Shown here: one piece after another, positions 13,941 to 20,333 of the stretch
Layout: each line of letters starts with the position of its first letter
Position numbering within the stretch: position 1 is the stretch's first letter
Source of the DNA: a virus
Length of the DNA stretch: 22,201 bases
Virus record (IMG/VR): IMGVR_UViG_3300034063_001022
Coordinates: 1 to 22,201 of that record
Strand: one strand, 5' to 3'
Position numbers and translations under genes: made by a program
The notes under the pieces: generated by a model
The model's input: only the letters and a program-made list of their open reading frames with translations
Told to the model about the DNA's origin: nothing
Database searches by the model: none

Positions 13941-14010
13941 GCGCCGCTGCGGTTTGAGAATGATTCTCAGTATCACCTGGGAGTGAGAACGGTTCTCGTT
14001 TTCGCGGCGC
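13941..14010. repeat. Twin palindromes nested in a 7-bp inverted repeat
   Basis: Outer arms GCGCCGC (13941-13947) and GCGGCGC (14004-14010) enclose two inner palindromes. TGAGAATGATTCTCA (13955-13969) is a perfect 7-1-7. GAGAACGGTTCTC (13985-13997) is a perfect 6-1-6, and its preceding T extends the match to copy 1. Centres are 29 bp apart. The 13880-14064 region holds no gene and lies between converging transcription units. Two copies of one palindrome suggest operators for a dimeric regulator; the 7-1-7 form resembles Fur-type boxes. The outer repeat could give a cruciform. Confidence 0.75.
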
Positions 14011-14064
14011 CCGCACAGACTGAACCATCGCGGGCCATGGCATCCCTATGAATGCAAAATACGG

Positions 14065-14904
14065 CTATGAATGCGATTTTTGGGCCTTGCCCTGAATGGC
14101 CTTGAATGCGTCGAGGCGGGCTAGGAAGCCGGCCTCGACGATGGTGAGGTCCGATCGACTTATGAATGTGAGATCGGGGGGTCCGACGCGGCGTGCCACC
14201 ACGATGAGGGCACCGGCGGGGCGGAGGCCGGTGAGATGCTCCAGTCCGAGGGAGTAGGCGCCTAGCTGGAGGGTGTAGTCGGCCAGCATGGCGGGGCTGC
14301 GCCGGTTGGCGGAGGTCTTGAAATCGACCACTAGGGGGGCGCCTAGTTCGATCTCGTCAGTGGGCACCACTGAGAGGAGGGCGTCGGCGGTGCCTGCGAA
14401 GCCGGCGGGGTGGTGAATGGCGAACTCGCTGGCGTGGCATTGGGTAACGTTCCCGGCGATCCACTCGGTGAGGCCGCGGGCATAGCCCTTGGCGCTGAGC
14501 GACACCGGGGGGAGGTTGGGGAGGGTGCGCTCCATTGCCCAGCGGAAGATGGGTGTGGGGATGTGGGGGAGGCCGTGGGCGTCGATGCGTAGGACGCCGC
14601 GGCGGTTTGCGGTGGCACGAGCCACCTTGTTTGCGGTCTTGAGGAGGTACTCGGCCTGTGAATGGGCTTGGGTGCCGCGGGTGGCGGCCACGGTGCGGTC
14701 CTGGGCGGCGGCGCCGGGGCCGTAGATGCGGTCTTGGCGAGCGACCCACCCTTCGAGGTTGGTTTTGTCGGCGGTGGCCCCGAGGATGGTGGTGACGGAG
14801 TTGAAGACGTTGCCGGCGGGGTCGCGGTAGACGCGGGTGGGGCCGCTGTCGTCACGTACCAGCTCGGAGCGGCGCAGGGCGGCTAGGGCGTCGGTGCGAT
14901 CCAC
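14065..14904 (-). CDS. PD-(D/E)XK exonuclease (MGME1/Cas4/RecB-like)
   Basis: 279 residues with a GTG start at 14904 that shares one base with the preceding TAG (TAGTG). The longer in-frame reading upstream is a shadow of the previous gene. Key residues: H81 in RGTQAHSQAEYLL, D174 in GFAGTADALL, D194-x-K196 in LVVDFKTSANRR and Q213-x3-Y217 in LQLGAYSLGLEHLTG. This is the complete H, D, DxK, QxxxY set of RecB/Cas4-type nucleases. The front (VFNSVTTILGATADKTNLEG) matches MGME1-like phage exonucleases. It likely degrades or processes DNA during phage recombination or host DNA breakdown. Three TGAATGC copies lie at its 3' end (14049, 14068, 14103). Confidence 0.85.
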   Translation of the reverse strand: MDRTDALAALRRSELVRDDSGPTRVYRDPAGNVFNSVTTILGATADKTNLEGWVARQDRIYGPGAAAQDRTVAATRGTQAHSQAEYLLKTANKVARATANRRGVLRIDAHGLPHIPTPIFRWAMERTLPNLPPVSLSAKGYARGLTEWIAGNVTQCHASEFAIHHPAGFAGTADALLSVVPTDEIELGAPLVVDFKTSANRRSPAMLADYTLQLGAYSLGLEHLTGLRPAGALIVVARRVGPPDLTFISRSDLTIVEAGFLARLDAFKAIQGKAQKSHS

Positions 14905-15494
14905 TAGCGAAGGCCGTCGTTCTTCTTGAATGCGGCGCCGGTGGGGCCGCGGAAGCGGTCGTCTTCGCCCCACCCGTTGCGCTGGTACTCCATCAGGAAT
15001 AGGAGGTTGCAGATGCAGTGGGCGAGGTGGGAGAGGCCGGACTCGGGGTCGGTGTCCTCGCCGCGCCACCAGGCCCAGGCGTGGCTCAGCAGAGCGCGGT
15101 AGCAGCGGCCCCATCGTGTGCCGTTGCACCAGTTGTAGGGGTCGTACTTTTCGGCGCCGTGGGCGAGTACCCGAGCCACTTCCTCTAGGGGGGCGGTGGG
15201 GAGGAGGTCAAGGCGGGGGCGTTGTGGTGCCGCAGGCGCCTTGCCTGTGGGCTCTTGCTGAGCATGGTGCGCGAAGGCCCATGCCTCCTCCGCTGAGTCA
15301 AACGGGCCAGCATGACCGGCACCATCAGGCGCGATACCGCACAATTCGAGAACTCCTGCAAAGTCGCTATGTACTTCGAGTACGGCTGCGCGTGCGTTAG
15401 AACGGAAACTTGATAGGCGTTTGAATGCGTACCACCCACGGGCCTCGGCGGGAAGGGGATCCCGGCACCATTGGGTAGGGGTGTTGTGTGTCAT
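14904..15494 (-). CDS. dATP/dGTP diphosphohydrolase-family protein (DUF5664-like)
   Basis: 196 residues. The C-terminal half has the signature RLDLLPTAPLEEVARVLAHG, AEKYDPYNW, YRALLSHAWAWWRGED then DPESGLSHLAHCICNLLFL. I recognise this as the phage domain annotated as dATP/dGTP diphosphohydrolase N-terminal (formerly DUF5664), an all-helical MazG-like fold. E104/E105, H138, E146, D149 and H156 are plausible metal ligands. Members are linked to purine dNTP turnover, and related enzymes serve phages with 2-aminoadenine DNA. The N-terminal 90 residues look like a separate small domain (GWYAFKRLSSF, GHAGPFDSAEEAWAFA). Enzymatic activity is inferred. Confidence 0.78.
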   Translation of the reverse strand: MTHNTPTQWCRDPLPAEARGWYAFKRLSSFRSNARAAVLEVHSDFAGVLELCGIAPDGAGHAGPFDSAEEAWAFAHHAQQEPTGKAPAAPQRPRLDLLPTAPLEEVARVLAHGAEKYDPYNWCNGTRWGRCYRALLSHAWAWWRGEDTDPESGLSHLAHCICNLLFLMEYQRNGWGEDDRFRGPTGAAFKKNDGLR

Positions 15495-15523
15495 GGGTCG
15501 TGGGTCGTGGCTGTGCTCGACTA

Positions 15524-15532
15524 CTCTAGCAC
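15524..15532 (-). promoter_or_regulatory. Candidate extended -10 promoter for the nucleotide/nuclease pair
   Basis: Minus strand reads TGC-TAGAGT, 30 nt before the ATG at 15494 and in the gap after the gene ending at 15534. Same TGC-TAGA(G/C)T form as the plus-strand boxes; no clear -35. Confidence 0.45.
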
Positions 15533-15533
15533 A

Positions 15534-15734
15534 CTAGGCCCACTGCTCCAGGAGGGAGCAGCGGATCAGGTGGGCGTGGGGGCCGAGGAGTTCGAGGCCG
15601 CACAGGATGGCCTCGCGGCGGTCGGGAGCATGGAGGTGCAGCTCGCCGTTGTTGGTGATGACGTGCCACACCGGGCGGGCAGCATTGGCCAATTCACCGG
15701 CAAGCTGTAGGGCCTTGGTTCGGTCTGCGGTCAT
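15534..15734 (-). CDS. Small hypothetical protein
   Basis: 66 residues, MTADRTKALQLAGELANAAR to RCSLLEQWA. The ATG at 15734 overlaps the preceding stop (ATGA), supporting the start. Pattern helix, strand (PVWHVITNNGELHLHAP), helix (DRREAILCGLELL). No family is recognised. Co-transcribed with the gene at 15731-16114. Confidence 0.65.
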   Translation of the reverse strand: MTADRTKALQLAGELANAARPVWHVITNNGELHLHAPDRREAILCGLELLGPHAHLIRCSLLEQWA

Positions 15735-16114
15735 GCCACCCCCGCTTGAATGGCGCGATACTGGGCGAACTTTTCGGAGGCGATCTTGATAGCGTGCGAC
15801 TCGTCGCGGGCCCAGAGTATAGTCTTGAGCGCACTTCGGCCGAAGGCTTGTACCACGCCTATTAGGTCTTCAGGCATATCACAACCGTCGTGCTGATACA
15901 CATTTAATGGGCATGTGGCGCAGTCTTGATAACAGGAGAAGCCTTGCATTCCCGCCGGAGGTTTGGGGAGGACAGGATCTAAAGGGAAATCCTCTACGCG
16001 GGCTTCGGCGCCGTACATAGAACATTCTGACTCGGCTAGTTCCTCGGTTGTGAACACGGCGCATACGCGGTAGTCGGAGTAATCTCCTCGGGTGATTGCG
16101 TAGCAGGTTGGCAT
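15731..16114 (-). CDS. Conserved phage protein (YSDY-type, DUF7336-like N-terminus)
   Basis: 127 residues. The opening CYAITRGDYSDYRVCAVFTT then EELAESECSMYGAEARVEDF matches small phage and bacterial proteins with 'YxITxGxYSDYxxxxVFxTxExA...AxVEExxLD', which I tentatively place near DUF7336. The second half holds a Cys cluster (CYQDCATCPLNVYQHDGCD) possibly binding metal. Function unknown. The leader has two CACCGCA motifs within about 33 nt of the ATG and no Shine-Dalgarno sequence. Confidence 0.7.
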   Translation of the reverse strand: MPTCYAITRGDYSDYRVCAVFTTEELAESECSMYGAEARVEDFPLDPVLPKPPAGMQGFSCYQDCATCPLNVYQHDGCDMPEDLIGVVQAFGRSALKTILWARDESHAIKIASEKFAQYRAIQAGVA

Positions 16115-16165
16115 AGTTGGGTTGCGGTGGTGGTTTGGGTGCGGTGGGGTTGCGGAGCACTTCGA

Positions 16166-16447
16166 TTAGGGCCACGTGCGGTGGACTTCGGCTACTGTCT
16201 CTATGCCGTCGTATTCCGAGATCTCCCATTTGACACCATCGGGTATCTCGACGACGGTTAATTTGGCATGAACGCCGTTGGCAGCTTCGCCCAGCTTTTC
16301 GACACACGCCACCAAGGCGGGGTCGGTTCTTTGATCTCGGTCGAACAAGTAGCCGTAGCCGTCCCATTCCTTACCTAGCTCTTCGCAGGCGGCTTTACTT
16401 ATCGAGAAACCGCCGTAGCAACGGTTGATGACAACTTTTGTGGTCAT
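16166..16447 (-). CDS. Conserved phage protein of unknown function
   Basis: 93 residues. Nearly the whole protein follows a very common phage pattern: KVVINRCYGGFSISKAACEE, RTDPALVACVEKLGEAANGV, AKLTVVEIPDGVKWEISEYD then GIETVAEVHRTWP. Members are widespread in tailed phages with no assigned function. Length is complete for the family. The ATG is preceded by CACCGCACCCAAACC, the genome's recurrent leader. Upstream lie an AATACTAGG box and a TTGTT-N9-AACAA inverted repeat. Confidence 0.78.
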   Translation of the reverse strand: MTTKVVINRCYGGFSISKAACEELGKEWDGYGYLFDRDQRTDPALVACVEKLGEAANGVHAKLTVVEIPDGVKWEISEYDGIETVAEVHRTWP

Positions 16448-16486
16448 GGTTTGGGTGCGGTGGTGTGGCAGGGCTTGTTCCCTGTG

Positions 16487-16561
16487 AGCCTAGTATTGCA
16501 TGGGGGGCGGGGGTGGCGGCTGCGGATTGTTGTGTTTCTTAACAATCGCGCAGTCGCTAGC
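16487..16561. promoter_or_regulatory. Divergent control region with TTGTT-N9-AACAA operator-like site
   Basis: Between the minus-strand gene at 16447 and the plus-strand gene at 16570. It holds a degenerate copy of the CTAGG element (minus strand GCAATACTAGG, 16489-16499), a G-rich run, and an inverted repeat TTGTT-N9-AACAA at 16527-16545. A 23-nt block here (16527-16549) recurs at 19804-19826 with three mismatches. On the plus strand TAGCAT (16558-16563) sits only a few nt before the ATG at 16570. Confidence 0.5.
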
Positions 16562-16569
16562 ATGGCGCC

Positions 16570-16860
16570 ATGACTCGTGCTAATGGCGGCGGATCTCAGG
16601 GCGGCCCGGGATGGGCTGGGCAGATTGCTGTGGGGTCTGTGACGGCTGTGGTGGGGTGGGCGTTGGGGGCGGGGAGTGGGATGGTCAGCTCGTTCCAGAA
16701 GATGGAGGTGACGCTGCGCGAGGTGTGCAAGCAGATTGAGGAGAAGAAGGGGGTTGATACCCGGCAGGACAAGGAGCTGGTGGAAGGGAAGCGCCACGAC
16801 GACAGGCAGGACCGGGAGATTGAGAGGATCCTGGACCACTTGAAGCTGCCGCGGCGCTAG
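16570..16860 (+). CDS. Small single-pass membrane protein with coiled-coil tail
   Basis: 96 residues. A Gly-rich N-terminus precedes a transmembrane helix at about 15-36 (GWAGQIAVGSVTAVVGWALG). A long, highly charged helical tail follows (EVTLREVCKQIEEKKGVDTR, EIERILDHLKLPRR). It is the only plus-strand gene inside the right-hand leftward module and converges on the haloperoxidase gene with 12 nt between stops. The topology (membrane anchor plus soluble coiled coil) occurs in inner spanins, antiholins and phage membrane adaptors, but no specific family is recognised. Confidence 0.65.
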   Translation: MTRANGGGSQGGPGWAGQIAVGSVTAVVGWALGAGSGMVSSFQKMEVTLREVCKQIEEKKGVDTRQDKELVEGKRHDDRQDREIERILDHLKLPRR

Positions 16861-16872
16861 GTCACTTGATGG

Positions 16873-18162
16873 TTACTTGATGGTCACCACCTGGCCGTCG
16901 AAGCCGATGAAGGCGGTGGTGCCCCAGGGTTCGAGGGAGGCGGCTTTGGCCTCTTGGAGGAGTTGGACTGCGGCGGCTTGACCTAGGAGGAGGCCGGCGG
17001 TGATGTCGGAGCGGTAGTGGACGCCCAGGGCGACGCGGCCGAACGACTTGTTCCACACCCATTTGCGGATCTCGCGGTGGATCGTGAGGGCGGTGGTGTT
17101 GGCGGTGACGAGGGCCGTTCCATCGGTGCTGGCCTGGAGGGGGACGCCGGGCCAGGGGCTGTCGGCGATGAGGGCCATGAGGATCACGGCTTCTGCGGCG
17201 GCGGTGGCGGCGTGGCCGGAGACCCACGAGGGGTGGAGGGGGGAGCCCTCGGCGATGGGGAGGGGGAGGTGGCCGTTCCACTCGGAGAGGAGGGGGGCGC
17301 CGCGCTCGTGCCAGAGGGGGTGGAGGCGCTCGGGGGTGGCGAGGAGTTCCTCGGGGCGGGCGCGGCGTTGCTGGGGGTCGGGGTTGTACTTGACGATCCA
17401 GCAGTCGCGGAACGCTCGATCGCTGGCCTCGGCGAGGAGGCACTGGGCGAAGGCGGGGCCGCCGTAGGAGGTGAAGCCGGCTTCGGCGGGGAGGGCGGGG
17501 AAGAGGGAGCTGGGGCGAACTCCTAACGACTGCAGAATTAGGAGTGCGTGGAGACCCATCAGGTAGGGCGGGTCCTGGTGCATGGCCGAGGCCAGGGCAC
17601 GGGGGGTGTGGATGTAGACCGACTCACCGTAGCGCTGGGCCTCGGTGGGCGAACCACGCAGCATGGCGGCGCGGGTCTCCGGGGTGACGCCGTAGGCACC
17701 GGTGCGGAGGGTGTAGCGCTGCTCGGCCTTCATGGCGCCCATGGGGACGGGCAGGAGGAGGAGCTGGCTGATGTAGGGCTCGGGGGCGGTCTGCTCCTCG
17801 GGGCGGAAGACCGACGGCGGTCTAGTGGGGCCGAGGAGAGTTTCGCTGAGGCCGTCTAGGGGGTTTCCTTGCGACCAGAACGTGTTGCGAATGTTGCGGA
17901 AGGGGGTGTCGGCGACGCGGGTTAGGAGGGTGGTGAGTTCCACCAGTTCGGCAGCGGTTTGGGCGCTGTCGTCGGCGGGGAATGGGGTGAGGCCGCGGGC
18001 TGAGGCGGGCCAAGGGAGGACGCCGAAGCGGGGGCTGGCGAGGCGCGAGCGACCCTGCAGGGCGATGGCGCGGAAGGCTGCGTCGCGCTGCTCCGCGGGG
18101 GCGAGGAGGGCGGCGGTGAGGGTCTCGGGGACGTGGCCTTTCGACCAGGGTTGGTTGGGCAT
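16873..18162 (-). CDS. Vanadium-dependent haloperoxidase-like protein (PAP2 superfamily)
   Basis: 429 residues from the ATG at 18162 (MPNQPWSKGHVPETL); a longer upstream reading overlaps the previous gene and is rejected. Family blocks in order: EPYISQLLLLPVPMGAMKAE (128-147) with QRY, YIHTPRALASAMHQDPPYL, SYGGPAF, CWIVKYNPDPQQRRARPEEL, EGSPLHPSWVSGHAATAAAE and FGRVALGVHYRSDITAGLLL. Predicted vanadate or phosphate pocket: K258, R269-P270, S315-G316-H317 (acid-base His), R376 and H382 (R-x5-H spacing kept, H382 the vanadium-binding His). The Lys-to-Arg-Pro spacing is longer than in classic enzymes. Such enzymes oxidise halides with H2O2; related PAP2 members are phosphatases. No signal peptide is seen. 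The fold is clear, the reaction is inferred. Confidence 0.85.
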   Translation of the reverse strand: MPNQPWSKGHVPETLTAALLAPAEQRDAAFRAIALQGRSRLASPRFGVLPWPASARGLTPFPADDSAQTAAELVELTTLLTRVADTPFRNIRNTFWSQGNPLDGLSETLLGPTRPPSVFRPEEQTAPEPYISQLLLLPVPMGAMKAEQRYTLRTGAYGVTPETRAAMLRGSPTEAQRYGESVYIHTPRALASAMHQDPPYLMGLHALLILQSLGVRPSSLFPALPAEAGFTSYGGPAFAQCLLAEASDRAFRDCWIVKYNPDPQQRRARPEELLATPERLHPLWHERGAPLLSEWNGHLPLPIAEGSPLHPSWVSGHAATAAAEAVILMALIADSPWPGVPLQASTDGTALVTANTTALTIHREIRKWVWNKSFGRVALGVHYRSDITAGLLLGQAAAVQLLQEAKAASLEPWGTTAFIGFDGQVVTIK

Positions 18163-18170
18163 GGGGGTGC

Positions 18171-18371
18171 TTAGGACAGGTGGTGATCGATGACTAGGTA
18201 GCTGACGACGGCATCGGGGCCGAGGCCGAAGGTGCCCCACTTAATGAGCTTGGCGAAGTAGATCGGGCCGCGCATCTCGCGGATCTGCTGATCACTGTTG
18301 ATCCACCAAAAGGGGCCGATGCGGCCGTAGTCTGAGGTGATTGCGAGTTGCGCGCTGCGGGGTGTGCTCAT
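18171..18371 (-). CDS. Small hypothetical protein
   Basis: 66 residues, MSTPRSAQLAITSDYGRIGP to VSYLVIDHHLS. The start at 18371 overlaps the previous stop as ATGA. It is beta-rich with aromatic residues (GPFWWINSDQQI, RGPIYFAKLIKWGTFGLGPD). No family is recognised. It lies 8 nt upstream of the haloperoxidase gene in the same operon and may be functionally linked to it. Confidence 0.6.
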   Translation of the reverse strand: MSTPRSAQLAITSDYGRIGPFWWINSDQQIREMRGPIYFAKLIKWGTFGLGPDAVVSYLVIDHHLS

Positions 18372-18589
18372 TTGCGGATGAAGCGGACAAATAGTTTTAC
18401 GGTTATAGAGAAGGGCCACACAAGGCCGAGTAGGGCGTATGCTAGAAGGGCGATACTTCTGAGTAGGATAGGCTCCCTGTTGAAGTCATCCATCAGCTTC
18501 TTGTTTGATGGGTTGGTGCTCACGGCGATCCACGTGGCGGTCGCGTAGCACACGCCTATGAAGATGTAGGCTGAGAGTAGGTAGGTCAT
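18368..18589 (-). CDS. Small two-pass membrane protein
   Basis: 73 residues. Two hydrophobic helices, about 3-24 (YLLSAYIFIGVCYATATWIA) and 45-66 (SIALLAYALLGLVWPFSITV), are separated by a charged loop (NKKLMDDFNREP), with a basic end (RFIRK). Similar small proteins with 'LLWP' in the second helix are common in phages and have no assigned role. The size and two-helix topology would also fit a class II holin, but no endolysin is seen nearby. ATGA overlaps on both sides. Confidence 0.65.
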   Translation of the reverse strand: MTYLLSAYIFIGVCYATATWIAVSTNPSNKKLMDDFNREPILLRSIALLAYALLGLVWPFSITVKLFVRFIRK

Positions 18590-18855
18590 GGCTTTGCGAG
18601 GGCGGGGTTCAGGACGGTGAGGCGGGTGACGGTGTAGGGCTCGCCGGGGGCGGAGGCGGGGCTGGGGGTGGCGGATACTTCGATGAGCGCGCCATCTCGG
18701 AGAGTGGTGAGCTGGTTGAGGATGTAGGTGTTGGTTGTTTTGAGGCGTACGAATACCTCGGTGTTTGGGTTCGTGCAGTGGATGCGGACTTTCCACTTGG
18801 CGAAACCTAGGGAGACTGCTAGGTCGTACACCCGACCGACGTAGGTGTAACTCAT
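18586..18855 (-). CDS. Small beta-rich protein, possible OB-fold
   Basis: 89 residues, MSYTYVGRVYDLAVSLGFAK to LTVLNPALAKP. A strand-rich pattern with alternating hydrophobics (WKVRIHCTNPNTEVFVRLKT, YTVTRLTVLN) and a Pro/Ala/Ser loop resembles a small OB-like barrel. This is only a fold impression, with no family match. The ATG at 18855 overlaps the previous stop (ATGA), and its own stop overlaps the next start. Confidence 0.6.
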   Translation of the reverse strand: MSYTYVGRVYDLAVSLGFAKWKVRIHCTNPNTEVFVRLKTTNTYILNQLTTLRDGALIEVSATPSPASAPGEPYTVTRLTVLNPALAKP

Positions 18856-19097
18856 GGCCGCGGCATCCATTCGGTGGGGGCCCACCGGGTTTCTATTTTC
18901 CAGAGGTGGGGCGTATCATCCGCATATAGCTGGTTGGCTATGGAAGATGGGAGTACGACTCGCCAGAATCCCCGGTGCCAATTGTCGATGCAGAATGTGA
19001 TAGCCGCGATTTCGTACGGGTCGTGCGGTCCTAGACGCCCGAGGATGACGTTGCCCAACTCTTTGGGGGCGGTTTCAATCGGTTGCCAGTGTGTCAT
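18852..19097 (-). CDS. DUF551-like protein
   Basis: 81 residues. It begins MTHWQPIETAPKELGNVILG and ends RWAPTEWMPRP. The pairing of an N-terminal 'WQPIETAPK' with a C-terminal 'T(H/E)WMPxP' is the hallmark of DUF551 proteins found in many phages and prophages; their function is unknown. The ATG at 19097 is chosen over the long upstream reading, which is a shadow of the dCTP deaminase gene. CACCGCA lies 10 nt before the start. Confidence 0.75.
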   Translation of the reverse strand: MTHWQPIETAPKELGNVILGRLGPHDPYEIAAITFCIDNWHRGFWRVVLPSSIANQLYADDTPHLWKIETRWAPTEWMPRP

Positions 19098-19131
19098 GGA
19101 GGTGTGTGCGGTGGTTATGTGTGGGCGAAGC

Positions 19132-19746
19132 TCACACTTTTGCGGGGGTGACGGATTCGGGTTGATTCTGGTATTTGCCGGAGCGATCTTGGTAGGTGGT
19201 TTCGCAGGGCTCGCCTTCAAAGAAGAGGAGCTGGCAGATACCTTCGTTGGCGTAGATGCGGCAGTCCGCACCACTTGAATTGCTGAACTCTAGGGTGAGG
19301 TGGCCGCTCCACCCGGCCTCTACGGGGGTCATGTTGGCGATGATGCCGAGGCGGGCGTAGGTGCTCTTGCCGATGCACAGGCCGGTGATGTTGGGGGGCA
19401 TGTTGATGTGCTCCAGTGCCACCCCAAGGCCGTAGGTGTGGGCGGGGAGGATGAAGAAGTCACCATCCTCGTCATTGTGCAGCTCTGCGGGTTCGAGGTT
19501 TGCAGGGTTGAACCGCTTGGGGTTCATCACGGTGCCGGGGATGTGGCGGAAGATCAGGAACTCCTTTGGTGATAGGCGTAAGTCGTAGCCGTAGGAGGAG
19601 CAGCCGTAGGAGATGGCAGGCACGGTGCGCCAGAAGTGCAGTGCTGGGCCCCGGTCAAGCTGCACCTCCCGCACCAGCTCCGGCACGAAAGGTTTGACCA
19701 GACCGAAGAGGCCCTCATCCTGGAGCCAGCGGTCGTTTTTCAGCAT
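19132..19746 (-). CDS. dcd: dCTP deaminase
   Basis: 204 residues. Converts dCTP to dUTP (or dUMP in bifunctional forms), feeding dTTP synthesis. Diagnostic blocks: YGYDLRLSPKEFLIF, GLCIGKSTYARLGIIANMTP (123-141), VEAGWSGHLTLEFSNSSG (catalytic Glu expected at E153 in TLEF), NEGICQLLFFEG and the C-terminal TYQDRSGKYQNQ lid typical of trimeric Dcd/dUTPase folds. Length is normal. The start at 19746 follows CACACACGAGCCCACCCC without a Shine-Dalgarno sequence. A TAGACT box 24 nt upstream and a TTGTT-N9-AACAA-like site further up suggest its own promoter. Confidence 0.92.
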   Translation of the reverse strand: MLKNDRWLQDEGLFGLVKPFVPELVREVQLDRGPALHFWRTVPAISYGCSSYGYDLRLSPKEFLIFRHIPGTVMNPKRFNPANLEPAELHNDEDGDFFILPAHTYGLGVALEHINMPPNITGLCIGKSTYARLGIIANMTPVEAGWSGHLTLEFSNSSGADCRIYANEGICQLLFFEGEPCETTYQDRSGKYQNQPESVTPAKV

Positions 19747-19769
19747 GGGGTGGGCTCGTGTGTGAGGGG

Positions 19770-19826
19770 AGTCTAGGCGGGTGTAATGGGGACGGCGGTG
19801 CGGTTGTTGTGGTTCTTAACAGTCAC
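19770..19826 (-). promoter_or_regulatory. dCTP deaminase promoter region with operator-like repeat
   Basis: Minus strand TAGACT (19775-19770) lies 24 nt before the dcd ATG, with TTACA at 19783-19787 upstream. The block 19804-19826 repeats 16527-16549 with three mismatches and has the same inverted-repeat core (TTGTT-N9-AACAG here). It runs across the stop codon of the gene ending at 19816. Confidence 0.45.
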
Positions 19827-20043
19827 CCGCGGCGGCGCGATCCTGCGCTTCGTTCCATGGATTGGCAGTGGGCGCAGCAATCGCCCCGTTGTTGCGGATG
19901 TCCGCCCAAGACCACGACTCCGCGCCTTCTACGTGCAGGTGGAAGGTGATCTCTCCGGTTGGAAGTTCCGGGTGTCCCGTCTCCCGCAGGATTCGCTGTA
20001 CCCGATCTGCAATAAGCCTTTTCTGTCTGATGCTGAACATCAC
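19816..20043 (-). CDS. Conserved small phage protein of unknown function
   Basis: 75 residues. The body (RLIADRVQRILRETGHPELP, GEITFHLHVEGAESWSWADI then RNNGAIAAPTANPWNEAQD) follows a phage pattern I recognise ('HPELPxGxIxFxLHVxGAExWSWAxIRNNGxxxxPxxNPxNExQD'), without assigned function. The start at 20043 overlaps the preceding stop (ATGA). It is the last gene of the tightly overlapped early run. Confidence 0.72.
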   Translation of the reverse strand: MMFSIRQKRLIADRVQRILRETGHPELPTGEITFHLHVEGAESWSWADIRNNGAIAAPTANPWNEAQDRAAAGDC

Positions 20044-20333
20044 TCCACCTCCTCCCCCGCGCCCTCTGGCGGCTTCATGCCCCGCACGTTACCGGCAAAG
20101 TCCTGGGCTAGCTGCAGCTCGCGGCGTGCCGCATTCAGTCTGGTCTCAGCTCGGCGGGTCAGTTCGGCGTGTGCCGCCTCCCATGTGTCAAACACATCGC
20201 CATCTTTTTTCTTTTGGGTGAGGCTGTTATCGGAGTAAACCCCCGTAAGCCATACAAAGGAGGCGGTTTCCTTTGTGCATTTGTAGGCGTCGATTTGTGC
20301 CGCGTACCTGTGAACAACGTACTTGATGTTCAT
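20040..20333 (-). CDS. Small hypothetical protein
   Basis: 97 residues, MNIKYVVHRYAAQIDAYKCT to PPEGAGEEVE. The front is beta-rich (YVVHRYAAQIDAYKCTKETA); then comes a long helix (TWEAAHAELTRRAETRLNAA then RRELQLAQDFAGNV) and an acidic tail. The layout suggests a small structural or adaptor protein; similar small proteins with 'TWxEAxAxLxxxAxxRxxxAxxxL' occur in phages. ATGA overlaps on both sides fix its ends. Confidence 0.65.
   Translation of the reverse strand: MNIKYVVHRYAAQIDAYKCTKETASFVWLTGVYSDNSLTQKKKDGDVFDTWEAAHAELTRRAETRLNAARRELQLAQDFAGNVRGMKPPEGAGEEVE

Noticed and set aside
14905-15129. Upstream extension of the exonuclease frame.
   Set aside because: The extra part is Arg/Pro/His-rich shadow of the diphosphohydrolase gene; the GTG at 14904 overlapping the TAG gives a normal start for the nuclease.
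16861-16890. Direct repeat ACTTGATGGT twice at the end of the haloperoxidase gene, considered as a terminator or att-like site.
   Set aside because: It does not form a hairpin, has no T tract, and partly encodes the protein C-terminus; there is no integrase nearby.
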